From an uncultured bacterium (GTDB taxonomy: Bacteria; Bacillota; Clostridia; Oscillospirales; Ruminococcaceae), in assembly GCA_905215595.1 (NCBI GenBank), contig CAJMQZ010000122.1, positions 1 to 5,600 of the forward strand: a stretch of DNA of 5,600 nucleotides, given 5' to 3'. Positions 4,510 through 5,600 of this stretch are shown one piece after another. Made by a program: the position numbers and the translations under genes. The notes under the pieces are model-generated. The model made no database searches. It was given only the letters and a program-made list of their open reading frames with translations, and was not told where the DNA came from. Position 1 is the stretch's first letter. Every line of letters begins with the position of its first letter.

Positions 4510-5600
4510 ATGAAGAATGCGAAAATTTCCCGCCGCAGCTTCCTGAAAGCCGGTGCCGTGGCATCGGCAGTGGGCATGCTGTCGGCTGCCCCCGTAGCTG
4601 CTCACGCCGCCGAGGCCGATGCTTCTGCCGCAGCAGACGAAGAGAACGGTCTGCTGGACGTGTTCAAAAAGCCCAAGTACGTTTTCCTGTTCATCGGCGA
4701 TGGCATGGGCACTGCCCAGATCCAGTCCGCACGCTTCTACAAGGGCACTGTGGACAACAACGGCGCTGTGACCGAGGCTGACCTGAGCTTTACCAGCTTC
4801 CCGCAGGTGGGCAGCGTGACCACCTACGACAGCACCTCCTTCTGCCCGGATTCTGCTTCCACCGCCACCTCCATCGCCACCGGCCACAAGACCGAGAGCG
4901 GCGTCATCAATATGTGCCCGTGGACCCGCGATGTGCCCTACGAGACCATTGCCGAAAAGCTGCACGCCCAGAAGGGCTATAAGGTGGGCGTCATCTCCAC
5001 CGTGAACATCGACCACGCCACCCCCGCTGCCTTCTATGCCCACCAGAAGACCCGCAAGAACTACTACCAGATCGGTGTGGAGCTGGCAAACTCCGGCTTT
5101 GAGTACTTTGCCGGCGGCGAGTTCCAGAAGGTGAACGGCGACGGTACCGGCCCCGACAACCATACTGTGGCTGCCAACGCCGGTTACAATGTGGTCACTA
5201 CGCAGGCCGGTGCAGCTGCTCTGACCGCCGGTGCAGGCAAGACCCTGATCATCGCCGAGAATCTGGGCGACGGCAAGGCCATGAACTACGCCATGGATGC
5301 TGCCAACGACGAGTGGCAGCTGACCGACTATGTCAAGAAGGGCATCGAGCTGCTGAACAACAAGAAGGGCTTCTTCCTGATGACTGAGTCCGGTAAGATC
5401 GACTGGGCCTGCCACGCCAACGATGCCGCTGCCTCTATCCACGATGTGCTGGAGATGAGCAATGCGGTGCAGGCTGCGGTGGACTTCTATAACGCCCACC
5501 CCAATGAGACTTTGATCCTTGTCACCGCCGACCACGAGACCGGCGGCATGGCCATCGGCTACAAGACCACCAACTACGACACCTTCCTGACCAATCTGGC
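4510..5600 (+). CDS. phoA: Tat-exported alkaline phosphatase (PhoA family), 3' end outside window
   Basis: This enzyme hydrolyses phosphomonoesters outside the cytoplasmic membrane to release inorganic phosphate. The first 363 residues are visible. KISRRSFLKAGAVASAVGML is a twin-arginine signal (RR at 8-9), with a probable cleavage after AHA at 31-33. Catalytic elements follow in family order: D64 in FIGDGMG (metal), D114-S115 in PDSASTATS (nucleophile serine), H169-A-T171 in DHATPAAF, R182 in KTRKNYY (phosphate-binding arginine equivalent), E293, D298 and H302 in TESGKIDWACHAND, and D341-H342 in TADHETGG. The last zinc-ligand histidine (H412 in E. coli) must lie beyond 5600. H169 and W299 replace E. 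coli D153 and K328, as in many non-enteric enzymes. The start has GAGAGGAT at 4495-4502, 7 bases before the ATG. It is divergent from the HAD gene and preceded by a candidate Pho-box array. The gene symbol is by family; a PhoB/PhoD-style name could apply locally. Confidence 0.93.
   Translation, partial: MKNAKISRRSFLKAGAVASAVGMLSAAPVAAHAAEADASAAADEENGLLDVFKKPKYVFLFIGDGMGTAQIQSARFYKGTVDNNGAVTEADLSFTSFPQVGSVTTYDSTSFCPDSASTATSIATGHKTESGVINMCPWTRDVPYETIAEKLHAQKGYKVGVISTVNIDHATPAAFYAHQKTRKNYYQIGVELANSGFEYFAGGEFQKVNGDGTGPDNHTVAANAGYNVVTTQAGAAALTAGAGKTLIIAENLGDGKAMNYAMDAANDEWQLTDYVKKGIELLNNKKGFFLMTESGKIDWACHANDAAASIHDVLEMSNAVQAAVDFYNAHPNETLILVTADHETGGMAIGYKTTNYDTFLTNL

Noticed and set aside
4390..5535. 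Long open frame on the minus strand (381 codons) opposite the alkaline phosphatase
   Set aside because: It is a shadow of a GC-rich coding strand: the translation is a low-complexity Gly/Val/His/Leu mix with no domain, while the plus frame carries complete alkaline phosphatase motifs.

Overview
The window is chromosomal DNA from a GC-rich, low-redundancy bacterial genome. The best fit is a gut Clostridia member of the Oscillospiraceae/Ruminococcaceae type (Faecalibacterium, Gemmiger or Subdoligranulum are plausible). This rests on strongly G/C-ending codons, AGGAGG- or GAGAGGAT-type ribosome binding sites, Gram-positive-like gene types (DUF3592 membrane protein, Cof-type HAD phosphatase, VTT/TVP38 membrane protein) and compact gene spacing. 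The taxonomic call is an inference. I see no mobile element, CRISPR array, rRNA or tRNA.

Layout. Positions 1-139 are a non-coding leader with an 8-bp inverted repeat at the very edge and a small GC hairpin just before the first gene. Positions 140-1487 hold a two-gene plus-strand unit: a small two-pass DUF3592 membrane protein, then, 16 bases later, an unusual trigger-factor-like protein that lacks both the ribosome-docking signature and the peptidyl-prolyl isomerase domain. It ends in tandem stops and a strong intrinsic terminator. A second strong terminator on the opposite strand lies right behind it and closes the converging minus-strand cluster.

The minus-strand cluster reads from 4201 down to 1608: a Cof-type HAD phosphatase, a DEDDh 3'-5' exonuclease with a C-terminal zinc ribbon (7 bases downstream, translationally linked), and a VTT/TVP38-type membrane protein after a gap of about 170 bases that may carry its own leader or promoter. 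Upstream of the HAD gene is a 308-bp divergent control region (4202-4509). On its other side starts a Tat-exported alkaline phosphatase that runs off the right edge.

How the genes fit together. The divergent pair joins a secreted phosphomonoesterase (phosphate scavenging outside the membrane) with a cytosolic sugar-phosphate-type phosphatase. The intergenic region holds five same-strand TTAC(A/C) motifs within about 80 bp, two of them exactly 11 bp apart, in front of a promoter with a good -10 and no recognisable -35. That is the pattern expected of a PhoP/PhoB-activated phosphate-starvation promoter, but it is untested. The two items most worth following up are the stripped-down trigger-factor homologue paired with a membrane protein, and the putative Pho-box array. 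I found no convincing evidence for a wholly new multi-gene system.
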